This document shows positions 27,044 to 34,671 of a DNA stretch of 64,000 nucleotides, piece by piece (position 1 is the stretch's first letter; each line of letters opens with the position of its first letter). The notes under the pieces are model-generated. The model did not search any database. It worked only from the letters and a program-made list of their open reading frames with translations, and was not told the origin of the DNA. The stretch is from assembly GCF_000613125.1 (NCBI RefSeq), contig NZ_HG964497.1:4208372-4272371 (forward strand). Direction: 5' to 3'. Both the position numbers and the translations under genes were made by a program. This stretch comes from Bacillus sp. EB01. Lineage in GTDB: Bacteria; Bacillota; Bacilli; Bacillales; Cytobacillaceae.

Positions 27044-27150
27044 TGCTAATGAATCTTCAAGTGCTTTTATTGAAGACCACATAGACCATTTTTTGCTCAT
27101 AGAGTCTTCAAGTCCTTCTATTAACGACCATGCAAATCATTTTGCCCATA
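27044..27150. repeat. Tandem 50-bp palindromic repeats (about 2.2 copies)
   Basis: TGCTAATGAATCTTCAAGTG at 27044 recurs diverged as TGCTCATAGAGTCTTCAAGT at 27094, and a third start (TGCCCATAGG) lies near 27143. GAAGAC and GTCTTC flank the segment 27073-27110 and can pair, as can CTTCAA and TTGAAG at 27055-27075. Confidence 0.7.
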
Positions 27151-27194
27151 GGATTAAAGAACCTCGGCTAATCCGAAAACCAGAAAAACAAACA

Positions 27195-27220
27195 AAAGCT
27201 GACCCCCAGGGACAGCTTTT
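27195..27220 (-). terminator. Terminator of the etf-fix operon
   Basis: AAAAGCTG and CAGCTTTT arms, followed by TTTG on the minus strand, after the fixX stop. Confidence 0.8.
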
Positions 27221-27249
27221 TGTCTTATTTTTCGTAGAATTCAACAGAA

Positions 27250-27534
27250 TTACGCCAGTCTAAAGACGATTCCGTGTCCTCCCTTTGGATATTCCCATTT
27301 AATATTTTGGTACGGGCAGCCAATCCGGCAGCTGCCGCATTCATGGCAGCCTTCGTAGCCAACCTGCATACGTGTTCCTTCCCACTTATATACTTCGGCA
27401 GGGCAGAATACTGTGCATAGTTTGTCGGGGCATTTAGTCGCGCAAATGTCTGAGTCCAAAACTGTCAAATGGGACTTTGTATCACATTTGAAACGAAGGA
27501 GATATTGTTTTTCTTCGATGGTTTTAGTTGACAT
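27250..27534 (-). CDS. fixX: Ferredoxin-like protein FixX
   Basis: A 94-residue protein with a 4Fe-4S binding pattern: CHECGSCRIGCP near residue 62 supplies three cysteines and the following region plus CPDKLCTVFCPAEVYKWEG near 35-50 the rest, as in FixX, the ferredoxin-like partner of FixC. It likely carries electrons between FixC and quinone. The ATG at 27534 overlaps the fixC stop as TAATG, so translation is coupled; an upstream in-frame codon at 27552 lies inside fixC. It is the last gene of the operon and is followed by a terminator. Confidence 0.88.
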   Translation of the reverse strand: MSTKTIEEKQYLLRFKCDTKSHLTVLDSDICATKCPDKLCTVFCPAEVYKWEGTRMQVGYEGCHECGSCRIGCPYQNIKWEYPKGGHGIVFRLA

Positions 27535-28829
27535 TATTTCACCGCCTTCCATGCGCGATAGACATCCTGAAGCACCTTAAAGGTACCTCGTTCACTGGTA
27601 ATGCTCTTCATGATCTCTTTTTGCTTGTCACGTTTAGGAGTGCCATCAACCGTAAAGAATTTGCTCATGGCCTGATTCATCATCGGTACATATTCCTTGA
27701 AATATTGCGGGTATTTCTCAAATGTATGCGCAGCATCCTTGTACTTTTCCAGATCCTTCATAATAAAACTTCCGTATAAAGCATCACGATAGCTGTTCAG
27801 GCTTGCCTGGCTATAATTGCCACGGGCTTTCGCCTGGATAATTGCCTCAGCAGCCAGCTTTCCGGAATACATCGCCATATTCGAACCTTCACGGTGAATT
27901 GCATTGACCAGCTGAGCTGCATCTCCGACAACAACCACTCCATTGCCCACAACCTTAGGCACAGAACGGAAGCCGCCTTCCGGAATCAAGTGCGCGAGGT
28001 ATTCTGCTGACTCTCCACCTTCAAGCATAGGCTTGACCATCGGGTGAGTCTTTAAATAATCCAACAGATCATATGGTTTTAATTTTGCTTTTATCATGCT
28101 TGATAAGGTAGTCCCCACTCCTATGTTGAGGCTATCCTTATTTGTATACAAGAATGCAGTTCCAAGATTACCTTTGGTTGAGTCGCCAAAGATTTCAATT
28201 GTACATCCATGGTTCCCTTCAAGATTGAAGCGGTCGTTAATTTTTTCTTTTGGAAGATTGATAACTTCCATGACGGTCAAGGCCACTTCGTCCGGGCGGA
28301 ACTCTTTGTGGAAACCAAGCTGTTTGCCAAGCAGTGAGTTAACTCCATCGGCCAGTACAACTACGTCCGCGTAAACATCCCCATCCGGTCTGTCCGTACG
28401 CACTCCGACAACTTTCCCATTTTCCACAATACACTCAGTTACTACTGTTTCATTGATGAGCAATGCTCCCTGCTCGACCGCCTTTTGAGCAAACCATTGG
28501 TCAAATTGGGCACGAAGGACCGTGAAATTGTTGTAAGGCTCCTGGGCCCATTCCAAGCCCTTATAGCCAAAAGATACGACCGATTCCTTATCCATCATCC
28601 AAAATCTTTGTTCAACGACAGGGCGCTCAAGCGGGGCTTCCTTCCAGAATTCAGGAATAAGTTCCTCCGTCTGTTTTCTATACAATACGCCGCCCATAAC
28701 ATTCTTTGCTCCAGGATATTCGCCTCGTTCAATCAGTAACACATTAAGGCCATTTTTGGCGCAGACTAAGGCACATGCGGTACCCGCTGGACCTGCACCG
28801 ACTACTATTACGTCAAACTTTTCAGGCAT
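27534..28829 (-). CDS. fixC: FAD-dependent oxidoreductase FixC (Etf:quinone type)
   Basis: A 431-residue flavoprotein. The FAD-binding motif is DVIVVGAGPAGTACAL (residues 6-21), the GD motif VVVVGDAAQLVNAIHREGSN is near residue 290, and the family runs through geranylgeranyl-reductase/FixC-like enzymes. It is shorter than mitochondrial ETF-QO because the iron-sulfur part is a separate gene, fixX. It accepts electrons from EtfAB and reduces quinone. The ATG at 28829 overlaps the 3' end of etfA by 8 nt; a GTG at 28841 is an alternative start. Function is inferred from family and neighbours. Confidence 0.88.
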   Translation of the reverse strand: MPEKFDVIVVGAGPAGTACALVCAKNGLNVLLIERGEYPGAKNVMGGVLYRKQTEELIPEFWKEAPLERPVVEQRFWMMDKESVVSFGYKGLEWAQEPYNNFTVLRAQFDQWFAQKAVEQGALLINETVVTECIVENGKVVGVRTDRPDGDVYADVVVLADGVNSLLGKQLGFHKEFRPDEVALTVMEVINLPKEKINDRFNLEGNHGCTIEIFGDSTKGNLGTAFLYTNKDSLNIGVGTTLSSMIKAKLKPYDLLDYLKTHPMVKPMLEGGESAEYLAHLIPEGGFRSVPKVVGNGVVVVGDAAQLVNAIHREGSNMAMYSGKLAAEAIIQAKARGNYSQASLNSYRDALYGSFIMKDLEKYKDAAHTFEKYPQYFKEYVPMMNQAMSKFFTVDGTPKRDKQKEIMKSITSERGTFKVLQDVYRAWKAVK

Positions 28830-29853
28830 AACTGATTTCACCGCCCTTTTGATTCCGGATCTGTTTAAATTGTTCAGTTAATTTAGGTACTATTTCAAGC
28901 GCATCCCCTACAATCCCATAGGTGGCTACATCAAAAATCGGCGCATTCGGGTCCTTGTTGATTGCGATGATAAACTCTGAATTTTTCATGCCAACAACGT
29001 GCTGGATTGCCCCTGACACCCCGATGGCAAAATAAATCTTAGGTGTAACGGTTTCCCCGGTTTGTCCTATCTGAAGCGAATGCGGCAGCCAGCCGGCTTC
29101 AACAACATCTCTGGTTCCCCCGACGGTAGCGCCAATGGTTTCTGCAAGATCGTAAAGCATCTGGAAGTTTTGGAAATCCCCGAGTCCCTTTCCGCCACAA
29201 ACAATAACATGGGCATCTGCGAGGTTTACAGTATTTGTTATGTCATTCACAATTTTAAGTACTTTTGTACGCATGTCTTCTTCGGAAAGATCAATACTTT
29301 CCTCTATGATTCTGCCTGGCCTTGATGTATCGGGCTCAAGTGCTTTCATTACCTTTGGCCTTACGGTTGCCATTTGCGGCCTATGCTTTTTACAAAGAAT
29401 GGTTGCCATTATATTTCCGCCAAATGCCGGCCTGCTTGCTTCAAGAAGCCTGCTTGATACATCGGCATCGAGCATTGTTGTATCGGCTGTCAGGCCGGTA
29501 TTAAGGTCGGTTGCCACCGCGCTTGCCAGATCCTTCCCATTTGGAGTAGCCCCATACAGGAATATCTCAGGCTTATATTTTTCAGCAAGCATAATTACGC
29601 CCTTCATAAACGATTCAGTCCGGTAATGCTTTAAAACAGGGTGGTCGATAACATATACTTCATCAGCGCCGTAAGCAATAACGGTTGATGAAAGCTGCTT
29701 AACCTTTTCCCCAAGCAGCACCCCGGCAAGTGGGACCTCAAGCTTATCAGCAAGCTGTCTGCCTGCTCCAAGCAGTTCAAGTGAAACCCCTTCAATTTTC
29801 CCATCTGCAGCTTCTATAAAAACCCATACTCCTCTGTAATCATCCAAATTCAT
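28822..29853 (-). CDS. etfA: Electron transfer flavoprotein alpha subunit
   Basis: A 343-residue EtfA/FixB. The N-terminal alpha/beta domain starts WVFIEAADGKIEGVSLELLG, and the C-terminal FAD domain carries GGKGLGDFQNF, VGGTRDVVEAGWLPHSLQIGQTG, and IGVSGAIQHVVGMKNSEFIIAINKDPNAPIF. It pairs with EtfB and hands electrons to FixC. Because the operon includes fixC and fixX, this pair is of the FixAB kind, some of which bifurcate electrons from NADH to ferredoxin and quinone. AGGAGG before the ATG. The housekeeping fatty-acid Etf would be elsewhere. Confidence 0.92.
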   Translation of the reverse strand: MNLDDYRGVWVFIEAADGKIEGVSLELLGAGRQLADKLEVPLAGVLLGEKVKQLSSTVIAYGADEVYVIDHPVLKHYRTESFMKGVIMLAEKYKPEIFLYGATPNGKDLASAVATDLNTGLTADTTMLDADVSSRLLEASRPAFGGNIMATILCKKHRPQMATVRPKVMKALEPDTSRPGRIIEESIDLSEEDMRTKVLKIVNDITNTVNLADAHVIVCGGKGLGDFQNFQMLYDLAETIGATVGGTRDVVEAGWLPHSLQIGQTGETVTPKIYFAIGVSGAIQHVVGMKNSEFIIAINKDPNAPIFDVATYGIVGDALEIVPKLTEQFKQIRNQKGGEISYA

Positions 29854-29884
29854 TTCGATCCTCCTATCCTCATAGAACAGTTGT

Positions 29885-30709
29885 TTAGTTTGCTGAATTA
29901 GGCTGTAAAAGTTCTTTTTTCTCCATTAGGAGGCTAATAAGTTCACTTACCTGCTGATCAGGTGTTCCTTCAATCCTCTTGCCGCCCTCTGGCTTTGGAG
30001 GAGAAAACATCTTTCCAACAATCGTTGGTGAACCTTTTAAGCCTAACTGGGTCCGATCTACATCATCGAAATCACTGACTGCCCAGATTACAGGTTCATA
30101 CCTTACAGCTCTTATCATATTAGGAAGCGGAGAATATTCGATTTCATTAATTTCCTTTTCTACTGTCAACAGGCATGGAAGCTGGGCTTGGATTAATTCA
30201 TGCCCTTTTGTTTGCTTCCTCTTAATTAGGATTGTTTTCTCAGGAATATTGACCTCTGGGACTTCAATAACATTTGTAACCGGTGGAATATCAAGTCTCC
30301 TGGCAATCCCTGGACCTACCTGGCCGGTGTCACCATCAATTGCATGCTTTCCACAAATAACAAGATCGATAGGAAGTTCTTTACTAATCTTCTCAAGTGC
30401 TTTAGATAAGGCATAGCTTGTAGCCAGCGTATCCGCCCCTGCAAATGCCCGATCTGTTATCAAATAGCCTCTGTCAGCACCAATTTCTATACTTTTTTTA
30501 ATGACTGCAGTTGCCTGCGGCGGCCCCATCGAAAGCACCGAAATTGTCCCCCCGGTCAATTCCCTGATTTTGACCGCTTCCTGGACCGCATGGGCATCGT
30601 ATGGATTTAGAATAGCTGGTGCGCTACGGCGATCAAGCGTGTTCGTCTTAGGGTTGATTTTAATGATTTTAGTATCTGGCACTTGTTTTACACAAACAAC
30701 AATATGCAT
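29885..30709 (-). CDS. etfB: Electron transfer flavoprotein beta subunit
   Basis: A 274-residue EtfB/FixA: MHIVVCVKQVPDTKIIKINP, then NPYDAHAVQEAVKIRE and the signature VICGKHAIDGDTGQVGPGIARRL near residue 125. The last 20 residues (KPEGGKRIEGTPDQQVSELI onward) extend beyond the usual end. The ATG at 30709 has GGGAAGGGAG; a longer frame to 30874 is unsupported. It is the first gene of etfB-etfA-fixC-fixX. A cre-like palindrome lies 25 bp upstream and an Fnr-type box about 275 bp upstream. Confidence 0.92.
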   Translation of the reverse strand: MHIVVCVKQVPDTKIIKINPKTNTLDRRSAPAILNPYDAHAVQEAVKIRELTGGTISVLSMGPPQATAVIKKSIEIGADRGYLITDRAFAGADTLATSYALSKALEKISKELPIDLVICGKHAIDGDTGQVGPGIARRLDIPPVTNVIEVPEVNIPEKTILIKRKQTKGHELIQAQLPCLLTVEKEINEIEYSPLPNMIRAVRYEPVIWAVSDFDDVDRTQLGLKGSPTIVGKMFSPPKPEGGKRIEGTPDQQVSELISLLMEKKELLQPNSAN

Positions 30710-30733
30710 GTACTCCCTTCCCTTCACAAAGAA

Positions 30734-30747
30734 TGAAAACGTTTTCT
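30734..30747. promoter_or_regulatory. cre-like site before etfB
   Basis: TGAAAACGTTTTCT matches the cre consensus TGWAANCGNTNWCA at 13 of 14 positions and has a perfect GAAAACGTTTTC palindrome. CcpA binding here would act as a roadblock inside the leader. Confidence 0.75.
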
Positions 30748-30950
30748 TTTTCTTTAAAATTAAAATGCATGTATTACGATATATGTGACGTAAAACAAGC
30801 ATAGTACTAACCAATGAACTGAAAGCTGGAATTCTGTGATGGTTCAGTAAAGAAGGTTGTGTAGGTTTGAACATGATGTAGTAGTAAAAAATCTAAAGCA
30901 AAACAAGTGGCGGGAATAACATAGACAAAAAGAATTTTGCCGATACTATT

Positions 30951-30992
30951 ACTATAAAAAATATTCAAATATTAACAATGATATATGTCACA
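30951..30992 (-). promoter_or_regulatory. Fnr-type operator and -10 of the etf-fix operon
   Basis: TGTGACATATATCATT on the minus strand (30992-30977), 8 of 10 arm positions of TGTGA-N6-TCACA, and TATAGT at 30956-30951. With +1 near 30944 the centre is about -40.5, close to the class II position. Confidence 0.5.
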
Positions 30993-31080
30993 GTAAAACC
31001 CAGTTATTAATAATTTTTATGTGGGTAAGGTTCAAAATAGGTTTCTATTTTTTAATTTTTTCAGGGGGCTAAGAACAAAT

Positions 31081-31111
31081 CAAAAGGACCCTGCATCTCT
31101 TGCAGCGCCCC
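31081..31111 (-). terminator. Terminator of the Spo0E-like gene
   Basis: GGGGC-GCTGCA and TGCAG-GGTCC arms, followed by TTTTG on the minus strand. Confidence 0.65.
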
Positions 31112-31129
31112 TAACCACTATATTTAATT

Positions 31130-31399
31130 TTACAACTCATTTTGTTTAGTAAGTCTGGCGGAAAGAATGAAGCCTATTTCCTGATTCCAGCTTCCTGTTA
31201 TGTCTCCAAATACTTGCCCAGGGTTTTGCATTCTGTTTCTAACCTTTTGATAAGCTACAATCAGTTCATCAAGTTCCTGGCTATATCGAATTGTATTTTC
31301 ACTAGTAAAACCGCTTAAATTCGCCGATTCAATCATCAATTGTCGTTTAGCCTGTATTTCTCCCATCATCGTTTCAGGCTGCCAGCTCTGATCTAACAC
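31130..31399 (-). CDS. Spo0E-like sporulation phosphatase
   Basis: An 89-residue helical protein. The Spo0E-family signature is in YSQELDELIVAYQKV, with the SxxLD core typical of Spo0E, YisI and YnzD, which dephosphorylate Spo0A~P. The N-terminal helix IQAKRQLMIESANLSGFTSE matches the family layout. The GTG at 31399 has GGAGG upstream at good spacing. The C-terminal tail (WNQEIGFILSARLTKQNEL) is longer than in many members. It probably tunes entry into sporulation; its link to the neighbouring redox genes is not known. Confidence 0.8.
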   Translation of the reverse strand: MLDQSWQPETMMGEIQAKRQLMIESANLSGFTSENTIRYSQELDELIVAYQKVRNRMQNPGQVFGDITGSWNQEIGFILSARLTKQNEL

Positions 31400-31644
31400 G
31401 TCAACCTTCCTCCAATTACTGCTTATTTCTATTAGAGCTGCATATTAATTATGCAACACTTAAAAAATTATGCCAGCGATTTGGTACAAAGTAAATAGAA
31501 TCGCAAAACAAGACAAAACAATCTCTTTTTCGCTTTAAAACGACAAAGGTTCATAACTGTTTTTTTATATTAAGGACTCAAGGAGACAAGTAACATTGAA
31601 AATATCAACCAAATGAATATAGTTTATTAGTTTATGGAAACCCT
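31400..31644. other. Intergenic, nothing recognised
   Basis: 245 bp of AT-rich sequence between the Spo0E-like gene and the ArsR-type regulator. No gene, operator or terminator seen. Confidence 0.5.
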
Positions 31645-32223
31645 CTATTTAGCCCACATTTCCTCTGGATTTAACTCGTAAATACTGTTTTCCCTGAACA
31701 TATAATGGTTTATGATAAATTCCCGCCTGATGGTGGCAAAGTCTTCGTGAAATTTCTTTATATATTCATTCAGTTCTTTTTCCTCGTATTTGCGCCCTTT
31801 TTCCAGACCCTGGACGATATGCTCAAACACATACAATTTCTTTTTCCGCTGAGCTGGAATGCTTTTCAACTTTCCTTCCTTGGTGAAGAAGTTGTTGATT
31901 ACTTTCTGTTTTTCAAGGCTCGTATCGACCATTTTGACCTGTTCCTCCCCTCTCTTCTCCAAAAGCTGTGACAAAACCTGCGCCTGCTGCTTGATCATGG
32001 ATTCATTTAAATAAATATAAATAGTATTTTTATCCCGCCGTTCATAGACAATCCCGACTTCACGGAGCTTTTTCAAATGGTGTGTAATAGTAGGGGGAGT
32101 TAGTCCCAGCTTTCCAGCAATCGCCTGGCCATGCAGCGGCCCACCAGAAAGAAGTACTGTAATTCTGATACGGGTAGGGTCACCCATCGTTTTATAAAAC
32201 GAAACAATCCGGTCCAATTGCAT
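31645..32223 (-). CDS. ArsR-family regulator with C-terminal DUF2087
   Basis: A 192-residue protein. Residues 1-75 form an ArsR-type winged helix (MQLDRIVSFYKTMGDPTRIR, then LTPPTITHHLKKLREVGIV as recognition helix). Residues about 110-185 form a DUF2087-type domain (KLKSIPAQRKKKLYVFEHIV, then FATIRREFIINHYMFREN). No metal-binding cysteines of the ArsR kind are present, so the signal is something else. The ATG at 32223 is near a promoter overlapped by a large palindrome, so autoregulation is very likely. It lies between the etf-fix operon and the 2-oxoacid oxidoreductase, separated from both by terminators. Confidence 0.88.
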   Translation of the reverse strand: MQLDRIVSFYKTMGDPTRIRITVLLSGGPLHGQAIAGKLGLTPPTITHHLKKLREVGIVYERRDKNTIYIYLNESMIKQQAQVLSQLLEKRGEEQVKMVDTSLEKQKVINNFFTKEGKLKSIPAQRKKKLYVFEHIVQGLEKGRKYEEKELNEYIKKFHEDFATIRREFIINHYMFRENSIYELNPEEMWAK

Positions 32224-32235
32224 AGTGTTCAGCCA

Positions 32236-32290
32236 CCTAATTTGATATTTGTCTAATTAGATTTATATCAAATTAGGATTTAAGTGTCAA
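32236..32290 (-). promoter_or_regulatory. Promoter and large palindromic operator of the ArsR-DUF2087 gene
   Basis: On the minus strand TTGACA (32290-32285), 17-bp spacer, TATAAA (32267-32262). A 42-bp palindrome, 32236-32277, has perfect 13-bp outer arms CCTAATTTGATAT and ATATCAAATTAGG with a central TCTAATTAGA, and covers the -10 element and the transcription start. Confidence 0.88.
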
Positions 32291-32330
32291 TATTAATAAA
32301 AATTCATTTCTAGGTTTTTGAAGCAAAAAG

Positions 32331-32358
32331 AAAAAGCTGGCCACTTGGCCAGCTTTTT
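32331..32358. terminator. Bidirectional terminator
   Basis: AAAAAGCTGGCC-ACTT-GGCCAGCTTTTT, a perfect 12-bp stem between the 2-oxoacid oxidoreductase gene and the regulator. Confidence 0.9.
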
Positions 32359-32376
32359 CGAATGGAACTTGTTTAT

Positions 32377-34671
32377 TTAAAGCATTGGATGCTCGTGTTT
32401 TGCCTTGAGGCGCTGCCAGCGATGTTCAATTTCATCTTCAAAAGACTCTAGCATCGTTTTGTTCTCTTCTTTTAATAAATGCTTTGATTTACCCATGTAT
32501 TTTAGCCATCCTGATGCAGGGACACGCTTGTTTTTAGCCTCAGGGTCGTAGGTGATCGTTGTAATTCCCTGCTCAATTTCATATAGCGGGAAAAAGCAAG
32601 AGTTAACCGCCTTCTCCATAATCGTGCTGCCATAACGGTCCTCGGATTTCCAGTTAAGCGGGCATGTAATTAAAATCTTACCATACACGGTGCCGACATT
32701 CCGGGCGTACCACTGCGCTTTTGCACCTTTTTTTACAAGGTCCTGCGGGAATGCCTCAGTACCAGTGAATACGTACGGAATATTCGCAGCCGCCATCAGC
32801 TGGGCTGTGTCTTTGTGGTGGAACGTTTTCCCTTTCTGGGTCTTCCCAATGCTCGTTGTGCTCGTCATATGGCCAAGCGGCGTGGAATAGGACATCTGTG
32901 AACCGGTATTCATATAGCCTTCATTATCATATTCAACTATGATAAGCTTATGGCCGCGCAAGGCTGTTCCAATAGCCGATCCCATACCAATATCCATTCC
33001 GCCATCACCAGTGATCATAACGAAAGTGACATCGTCCTCGATGTTGATTTCTCCCCGCTTCTGCATTTCAAAAAATGCTTCGACGGTACCAGACAGGGTT
33101 GCTGCCCCATTCTGGAACAAGTTATGAATCATCGTTTGTTTGTGTGATGTATAAGGATAAGCAGTTGTCGTTACATACGCACATCCAGTTTGATAAAGAA
33201 CGACAATGTCGCCTTCAATGCCCTTAAAGAAAAGCTCAAGTCCCGGGAATATCCCGCAGCCCGGGCAGGCTCCATGACCAGACCCCAGCCGTTTTGGCTT
33301 ACCGGCCAATGCCCGCAGAGGTGGAATTTTAACTTTAAGCTTACCCGTTGCTTCATCCATTTTCACATCAATCAAGCCTGTTTTAAAGGTTTCGCCATGC
33401 TGCGGTTCGATTACTGGCTTTAACGCCTTTTCCGGATTCCCTGGAACAATGCCATAATAATCAAATGGTTTTTCGGCAATCCCTTTTTCCATTGCATCAA
33501 TTGCCATTGCAAAAAATGCCTCGGCATCATCCGCATAGAAGTCCTTACCGCCAAGTCCGAATACCCTGCTCAGGACAATTGTTTTATTTTCTCTATCTTC
33601 TTGTAGTGCAGCCTTCACTTCATGTGTCAAATTCGGACCATGGCCGCCATAGGAATCCGCGCGTTCTCCAATCAGCAGCGATTTCACGTTTTTTAGAGCC
33701 TCACGCATTTCTTTTGCCGGGAAAGGCCTGATAATGTTTGGCGAAATGACACCGGCTTTGATGCCCTTGGCCCTTAGTCTGTCTACAACATCCTTGGCTG
33801 ACTCAGCTGCGGAATTGAGTAGGAACAGAGCCACTTCTGCATCTTCCATTTTGTAAAGGTCAAGAATCTCATAATTCCTTCCTGATAGCTCCGCGTACTG
33901 AGATGCTACTTCCTTGAACACTTCTCCAGCAGCATAATTCGCTTCTGATTGCTGGAAGTGGTTGTTCATCAAGTCTTCCCCATTCATATGGGCCCCGATG
34001 GTTACCGGTTTCTTGGGATCTCTTGCAAAATTGTAATCTGTTGGGTATTCACCAACGAATTCCTGGACAGTGGCACGATCCTTGAAATATTGGACTCTGC
34101 GCTTTTGATGAGAGGTGAAGAATCCATCATAAGCAACAATAACCGGGAGCCGAACCTTCGAATGCTCCGCTATTTTCAGTGCCATGATATTCATATCGTA
34201 AACCGCCTGCGGTGTTCTAGCAGTCAGAATTACCCAGCCAGTATTTAAAGCAAAATAAAGATCTGAATGGTCTCCCCTAATATCGAGCGGCCCGCTGACA
34301 GCCCTGGTAACGAGGTTCATGACCATAGGGAAGCGAGTTCCGGCTTGGACTGGCAGCTGTTCAATCATATAGAGCAATCCATTTGCGCTTGTCGCATTAA
34401 ATACACGGGCTCCAGTTGCGGCAGCTCCATAGCAAATTCCTGCCGACCCGTGCTCCCCATCTGCTGGAATAAGCTTAATATCGTGCTCGCCCCTTGCCTT
34501 CATCATATCAAGGTATTGTGCAACCTCGGTCGAAGGGGTAATAGGAAAATATCCCATAATATGATAATTGATTTGGGCAGCCGCCATCGCAGCCATTTCA
34601 TTTCCTGATTCGAAAGTCAATAATTGCTCTTTGTTAGCTGTTGTTTTCAATTCCTCTTCCAAAATGGCCAT
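32377..34671 (-). CDS. 2-oxoacid:ferredoxin oxidoreductase, fused alpha-beta subunit
   Basis: A 764-residue fusion. Residues 1-430 are the alpha subunit (YFPITPSTEVAQYL, LIPADGEHGSAGICYGAAATGARVF), and from about 460 the beta subunit, with iron-sulfur cysteines in GHGACPGCG (469, 472), Cys497, and a thiamine pyrophosphate motif GDGGMDIGMG (555-564). Typical enzymes split these parts into separate chains. Substrate is probably pyruvate, but other 2-oxoacids are possible. It oxidatively decarboxylates the acid to acyl-CoA with ferredoxin as acceptor. The ATG overlaps the upstream stop as TAATG. The enzyme is normally oxygen-sensitive and unexpected in an aerobe. Confidence 0.9.
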   Translation of the reverse strand: MAILEEELKTTANKEQLLTFESGNEMAAMAAAQINYHIMGYFPITPSTEVAQYLDMMKARGEHDIKLIPADGEHGSAGICYGAAATGARVFNATSANGLLYMIEQLPVQAGTRFPMVMNLVTRAVSGPLDIRGDHSDLYFALNTGWVILTARTPQAVYDMNIMALKIAEHSKVRLPVIVAYDGFFTSHQKRRVQYFKDRATVQEFVGEYPTDYNFARDPKKPVTIGAHMNGEDLMNNHFQQSEANYAAGEVFKEVASQYAELSGRNYEILDLYKMEDAEVALFLLNSAAESAKDVVDRLRAKGIKAGVISPNIIRPFPAKEMREALKNVKSLLIGERADSYGGHGPNLTHEVKAALQEDRENKTIVLSRVFGLGGKDFYADDAEAFFAMAIDAMEKGIAEKPFDYYGIVPGNPEKALKPVIEPQHGETFKTGLIDVKMDEATGKLKVKIPPLRALAGKPKRLGSGHGACPGCGIFPGLELFFKGIEGDIVVLYQTGCAYVTTTAYPYTSHKQTMIHNLFQNGAATLSGTVEAFFEMQKRGEINIEDDVTFVMITGDGGMDIGMGSAIGTALRGHKLIIVEYDNEGYMNTGSQMSYSTPLGHMTSTTSIGKTQKGKTFHHKDTAQLMAAANIPYVFTGTEAFPQDLVKKGAKAQWYARNVGTVYGKILITCPLNWKSEDRYGSTIMEKAVNSCFFPLYEIEQGITTITYDPEAKNKRVPASGWLKYMGKSKHLLKEENKTMLESFEDEIEHRWQRLKAKHEHPML

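Larger units (their letters stand above)
26896..27249. other. Intergenic region before fixX 3' end
   Basis: 354 bp with no credible gene. It contains the 50-bp tandem repeats at 27044-27150 and the fixX terminator at 27195-27220. Confidence 0.5.
30710..31129. other. Leader and promoter region of the etf-fix operon
   Basis: 420 bp between etfB and the Spo0E-like gene. It contains the cre-like site, a leader of about 235 nt, the inferred promoter with an Fnr-type box, and the terminator of the Spo0E-like gene. No gene seen. Confidence 0.6.
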
